Under the pieces are notes generated by a model, which was not told where the DNA came from, did not search any database, and saw only the letters and a list, made by a program, of their open reading frames with translations. Positions 6,975 to 9,694 of a DNA stretch of 9,694 nucleotides are shown piece after piece. This stretch comes from Bacteroidetes bacterium HGW-Bacteroidetes-12 (lineage in GTDB: Bacteria; Bacteroidota; Bacteroidia; Flavobacteriales_E; Vicingaceae): contig PHDR01000075.1 of NCBI GenBank assembly GCA_002841035.1, positions 1 to 9,694 on the forward strand, read 5' to 3'. The position numbers and the translations under genes were made by a program. Position 1 is the first letter of the stretch. Each line of letters begins with the position of its first letter.

Positions 6975-7385
6975 TTATAATTTTCTATCTGCTTCATTAA
7001 TTGCTAAATCATTGATGCTGGCAAATCGTTTTTTCATTAATCCGTTTTCGTCAAACTCCCAATTTTCATTTCCATAAGCTCGCCACCATTGCCCATTCAT
7101 ATCAACATATTCATATTCAAATCGAACAGCAATTCGGTTATTAGTGTGTGCCCAATATTCTTTTTTTAGTTTGTATTTTAGTTCTTTATCCCATTTTTTG
7201 GTAAGAAAAGCAATTATTTCTTCTCTGCCGTTTATAAATTCATTACGATTTCTCCACTCACTATCTATGGAATAAGCCATACTGATTTTTTCAGGATTTT
7301 TACTATTCCAAGCATCTTCTGCGAGTTGAATTTTTTGTTTTGCAGTTTCTTCTGTAAAAGGAGGAAGGGGAAGTTTTTGGTTCAT
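6975..7385 (-). CDS. DUF1348 / NTF2-like family protein, apparently short at the C-terminus
   Basis: A 136-residue cytoplasmic protein with the cone-like NTF2 fold expected from the family. Characteristic stretches are [20 protein letters not shown] (7-26), [20 protein letters not shown] (42-61), [20 protein letters not shown] (82-101) and [18 protein letters not shown] (103-120), ending in [15 protein letters not shown]. Family members known to me continue after ADRKF with about 20 more residues including an HWP motif. Here a stop follows directly, so the end looks trimmed. The molecular function of the family is not established; the fold often binds small molecules. The start ATG at 7385 lies before the conserved PLPPFT start of the family. 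It is a lone gene with spacers on both sides. Confidence 0.88.
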   Translation of the reverse strand: MNQKLPLPPFTEETAKQKIQLAEDAWNSKNPEKISMAYSIDSEWRNRNEFINGREEIIAFLTKKWDKELKYKLKKEYWAHTNNRIAVRFEYEYVDMNGQWWRAYGNENWEFDENGLMKKRFASINDLAINEADRKL

Positions 7386-7730
7386 TTTTTTAGGGTTGTA
7401 TGTAAATAAATTATTCTAAACACCTATTGTAATGGTATTAACTATTCCAATTATTTAACAAAGCAGTGTATAAACTAGATTGGTTATCAAAATTTAGAGT
7501 ATTCCTAACTATGGAATCAAAAATAAGATAATCTGTTAGTTGTAAATTGTCGGGAAAACTACAACTATAATTAATATAGGTTTATAAATCTCTGGTTGCT
7601 AATATTAACCTGACGGCAATATATCGTAAAACAAAATCGAATAACTAATTGACCATCAGCTAAAATATCAATGTCTTAATATTTATATTCTATCGTTTAG
7701 TTAATAACCTAAAGCCCTGAACGTGAAAAA
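7386..7730. other. 345-bp gene-free AT-rich stretch
   Basis: It lies upstream of the DUF1348 gene and downstream of the lipoprotein gene. All frames are full of stops, and I see no tRNA, repeat array or recognisable gene remnant. Two small inverted repeats are visible: TAGTTGTA (7537-7544) with TACAACTA (7560-7567) around 15 bases, and TTTAG (7696-7700) with CTAAA (7709-7713), 17 bases beyond the lipoprotein stop. The second is a very weak terminator candidate without a good T-run. The DUF1348 promoter should lie here, but no clear -33/-7 pair stands out. Confidence 0.5.
7537..7567. repeat. 8-bp inverted repeat in the gene-free stretch
   Basis: The arms TAGTTGTA and TACAACTA are perfect complements 15 bases apart. 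The loop contains the only short GC-rich patch nearby (TCGGG). No T-run follows on either strand, so it is not a classical terminator. It may be a transcript hairpin or chance. Confidence 0.3.
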
Positions 7731-8363
7731 TTATAACGCTGCAAGCTTGTTTAAATCCATGTTTTTAGCGATACTTTTTATATTATCACAATTTTTTTGT
7801 TTATCTGCTTCAATGGTTAGCATAAACCGATTAGAAATCCCTAAAACGATAGAAGCTTTTCCGGTTTTCTTTTTGAATGTTTCCCATCCTGAAATTTCAT
7901 CATTAACGGAATAACTTTGAGCCAATTCATCTTTGGTATCGATTTTTAAACCGCTAGTCCACATTGCTGTAGCCATGCTATACATAGATAAAGCAGCATT
8001 GTAATCTAATAGAGAAATTTTAATTCTTTCGCCTGCTTCATTTTTAAAAGTGATGTCGGCATTAGAGTAGGAAGTTCCTTGCATTTCAACAGTACCGCCA
8101 TCAGGTTCTTCGGCAGTATAACCATCAATTTTTGTAGGTAAAAATTTGATTAATTCTTCGTAGTGCATGGCTTTGGCATCTTTACGCTCTTCCATGTTTT
8201 TTTGCATTTTTTCGGCTTGTTCCTCCATATTTTTAGCCATTTTCATTATTGCTCCTAAGGGGTTTTTTTCTACGTCAATGTTGTCGTCTTGGCTTTTTTC
8301 TCCTCCACAAGCAAATAAAATAACTGATAGAGAAATAAGTAGGAGTTGGTTGAATTTTCGCAT
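7731..8363 (-). CDS. Lipoprotein of unknown function in the pyrE operon
   Basis: I do not recognise a family. The 210-residue protein starts with a lipoprotein signal (MRKFNQLLLISLSVILFAC, lipidated C19). After the cysteine comes GGEKSQDDN; acidic residues this close to the cysteine recall the surface-export signals of some Bacteroidota lipoproteins, although the match is loose. Residues about 35-68 form a charged, methionine-rich helix that could be a coiled coil (MAKNMEEQAEKMQKNMEER). The rest (about 69-210) looks like a compact alpha/beta domain, with FLPTKIDGYTAEEP, a TSYSNADITFKNEAGERIKI strand pair and an alanine/methionine-rich helix (ALSMYSMATAMW). It starts 11 bases after the SRPBCC gene stop, so it is co-transcribed with it and probably with pyrE. 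One extra cysteine (KNCDN) occurs near the C-terminus. Confidence 0.8.
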   Translation of the reverse strand: MRKFNQLLLISLSVILFACGGEKSQDDNIDVEKNPLGAIMKMAKNMEEQAEKMQKNMEERKDAKAMHYEELIKFLPTKIDGYTAEEPDGGTVEMQGTSYSNADITFKNEAGERIKISLLDYNAALSMYSMATAMWTSGLKIDTKDELAQSYSVNDEISGWETFKKKTGKASIVLGISNRFMLTIEADKQKNCDNIKSIAKNMDLNKLAAL

Positions 8364-8374
8364 AGTTGAAAGTT

Positions 8375-8773
8375 TTAGTAGTTAGATTTCAAATTTACAA
8401 TAATTTCATTAAAAAACTGAGTAAGTGGTTTTTCTGCCATCATTTTCATGAAAGGGTTGATATTGGCTTCAAAAACGTAGGAAACGCTTGTTTCATTATC
8501 AGTTATTTTTGCTAAATAAAAATTTAGTGTGAATTTGAAAGGTGCTTTTCCGTGAGAATCTATGCAAATAATAGTGTTAGGAGTTGATGCAACTATTTTT
8601 AACCCAACTTCAGCAAGTCCTTTTATTTTAAAAGTACACGATTCTTTTGTTGCACTCCAATTGTCTATTTTATCTTTGGGAAATAAATTTATATAGTTGG
8701 TTAAATCAGAAAGCAATTTAAATAATTCCTTGTCGCTAGTAGTTATTTTTTCTGCTGGAGGTGCAATTTTCAT
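8375..8773 (-). CDS. SRPBCC (START-like fold) family protein
   Basis: A 132-residue cytoplasmic protein of the SRPBCC superfamily, whose members bind hydrophobic ligands in a deep cavity. Visible marks are the initial strand and helix (EKITTSDKELFKLLSDLTNY, 8-27), FPKDKIDNWSATKESCTFKI (31-50), a central set of strands ending in SVSYVFEANINPF and the long C-terminal helix MMAEKPLTQFFNEIIVNL. From recall, Bacteroidota genomes often carry such a protein directly after pyrE, with the same pattern of KG followed by LKI and a final NPFMKMM helix. The ligand and role are unknown. It lies 52 bases after the pyrE stop and 11 bases before the lipoprotein start, all on the minus strand, consistent with one operon. 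Confidence 0.85.
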   Translation of the reverse strand: MKIAPPAEKITTSDKELFKLLSDLTNYINLFPKDKIDNWSATKESCTFKIKGLAEVGLKIVASTPNTIICIDSHGKAPFKFTLNFYLAKITDNETSVSYVFEANINPFMKMMAEKPLTQFFNEIIVNLKSNY

Positions 8774-8825
8774 AGGTAGTTAAAAATGTGTTAGATTCGC
8801 AATATTAATCTAAAATCGTAATTTG

Positions 8826-9467
8826 TTAAGGCTTCCATTCGGAAGGATTTTTTCTCCATTTATTTAAAGAGTCAACTTCTTTTTCGCTTATAAATTTAGT
8901 GTTTAAGGCTGCATCTATAAGTGTATTGTAATCGCTTAATGTGATTAATTTACATTTTGAAGTTTTAAAATTTTGAATTGCAGTATCAAAACCATAAGAA
9001 AATATAGCCAACATACCAAGTACGTTGCAACCAGATTCCCTCAATTCTTCTACCGCTTTTAAGCTACTTCCGCCTGTAGAAACTAAATCTTCAATAACAA
9101 CAACTTGTTGTCCTGGTTTTAAATCTCCTTCAATAAGGTTTTCTAATCCATGTCCTTTTGCTGCAGAACGCACATAAGCAAAAGGTAAACCCAGTGCTTC
9201 TGCTACCAATGCTCCATGAGCTATGCCTCCAGTTGCAACACCAACAACAATTTCTGCAGTTGGATAATGTTCTTTTATTGCATCAACAAATTGCTGACGA
9301 ATGTAGGTTCTTACTGGTGGATAAGACAATGCTTTTCTGTTATCACAATAAATTGGTGACTTCCAACCTGATGCCCAAATAAAAGGATTTGCAGATTGTA
9401 ATTTAATAGCTTTAATTTGCAATAATAATTCTGCAATTTTGTGAGCGGATTCTTTATTAAATATCAT
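8826..9467 (-). CDS. pyrE: Orotate phosphoribosyltransferase
   Basis: It converts orotate and PRPP to orotidine 5'-monophosphate, the fifth step of pyrimidine synthesis, in the cytoplasm. The 213-residue length is normal for the family. Key parts are present: N-terminal substrate region FIWASGWKSPIYCDNR (29-44), GVATGGIAHGALVA (76-89), the flexible catalytic loop VRSAAKGHGLEN (99-110) with the expected lysine K104 and histidine H106, and the PRPP-binding motif VVVIEDLVSTGGSS (122-135) with the acidic pair E126-D127. The MIFN start at 9467 matches my recall of the family in Flavobacteriia. The start codon touches that of the divergent NUDIX-type gene, and the likely promoter box lies only five bases upstream. 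It leads an operon with the SRPBCC protein and the lipoprotein. Confidence 0.97.
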   Translation of the reverse strand: MIFNKESAHKIAELLLQIKAIKLQSANPFIWASGWKSPIYCDNRKALSYPPVRTYIRQQFVDAIKEHYPTAEIVVGVATGGIAHGALVAEALGLPFAYVRSAAKGHGLENLIEGDLKPGQQVVVIEDLVSTGGSSLKAVEELRESGCNVLGMLAIFSYGFDTAIQNFKTSKCKLITLSDYNTLIDAALNTKFISEKEVDSLNKWRKNPSEWKP

Positions 9468-9471
9468 GATG

Positions 9472-9479
9472 CAAATGTA
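9472..9479 (-). promoter_or_regulatory. Candidate pyrE -7 promoter box
   Basis: On the minus strand TACATTTG (9479-9472) is a full match to the Bacteroidota -7 element TAnnTTTG and is followed by CATC and the ATG of pyrE. The start point would fall at or within a few bases of the start codon. No TTG lies 17-23 bases upstream, so the -33 element is not evident. The box covers the likely ATG (9475-9477) of the divergent gene. Confidence 0.5.
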
Positions 9480-9694
9480 TAAAGTTTTTATTAATGAAAA
9501 GGCTATTTTTTTTACAAAAAACAGCGATGTATTAAAGCAATTAAATAATGCTTTTGTAATTCATTTTTATGATGACTCAATAGTTCCTATGGTGCTTAAT
9601 TATTTGAATGTTGATAACAAAATAATGCACGTAGTTTTTTTAACACCAACTCCTAAGGAAGATTTTAATAAGTTTAAAAATAGTTTTAAATTAA
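9475..9694 (+). CDS. NUDIX-type hydrolase, N-terminal part (cut by window edge)
   Basis: The frame is open to the end of the window, giving 73 residues from ATG 9475. It starts MYKVFINEKAIFFTKN and ends near FNKFKNSFKL. This MYKVFIN opening followed by a 70-80-residue extension matches, from recall, the N-terminal region of Bacteroidota NUDIX proteins encoded beside pyrE. The diagnostic NUDIX box would lie beyond the window, so the catalytic assignment is inference. Two in-frame ATG codons at 9466 and 9469 are alternatives; MYKVFIN is chosen because it is the usual start. The gene diverges from pyrE with no spacer, and its leader would be transcribed from inside the pyrE coding region. Confidence 0.72.
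   Translation, partial: MYKVFINEKAIFFTKNSDVLKQLNNAFVIHFYDDSIVPMVLNYLNVDNKIMHVVFLTPTPKEDFNKFKNSFKL

Noticed and set aside
1..9694. Defence island, CRISPR array, prophage, IS element or tRNA
   Set aside because: Both strands were read for repeats, transposase or nuclease motifs and cloverleaf patterns. All sizeable frames belong to housekeeping or envelope families, and no direct-repeat array or flanking target duplications were seen.

Overview
The window looks like ordinary chromosomal DNA from a member of the Bacteroidota, most likely Flavobacteriales or a close relative. The DNA is strongly AT-rich, Shine-Dalgarno sequences are not evident, and a TAnnTTTG-type promoter box is visible upstream of pyrE. 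The genes are of Bacteroidota type: a large LptD next to an Amidase_3/SPOR amidase, a sodium:solute symporter with a charged insertion, and pyrE beside an SRPBCC protein and a divergent NUDIX-type protein. I found no mobile element, CRISPR array, RNA gene or defence cassette.

Left part (1-4287), envelope biogenesis. lptD (minus strand, LPS insertion into the outer membrane) and an N-acetylmuramoyl-L-alanine amidase (plus strand, peptidoglycan cleavage) diverge from a 205-bp AT-rich spacer that holds a candidate lptD promoter and an inverted repeat. After the amidase comes a 248-bp convergent spacer containing a short open stretch that looks like the decayed 3' end of a lost gene.

Middle part (4288-7385), all on the minus strand. 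A 40-residue single-helix membrane protein and a large sodium:solute symporter overlap by ATGA, so they are probably translationally coupled. A perfect 34-bp palindromic terminator separates them from an upstream exported peroxiredoxin-like protein. Further upstream is a DUF1348/NTF2-like protein that seems to lack the family's usual C-terminal tail.

Right part (7386-9694). A 345-bp gene-free stretch is followed by a minus-strand operon: pyrE (pyrimidine synthesis), an SRPBCC-fold protein and an unrecognised lipoprotein. A NUDIX-type gene diverges from pyrE with almost no space between the start codons and runs off the window edge. The pyrE promoter box lies across the NUDIX start codon, so pyrE may be transcribed with almost no 5' leader.

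I do not see a convincing new multi-gene system. The observations most worth a second look are the two-cysteine pattern of LptD, the overlapping pyrE/NUDIX start region, the coupled micro-protein of the symporter and the unknown lipoprotein in the pyrE operon.
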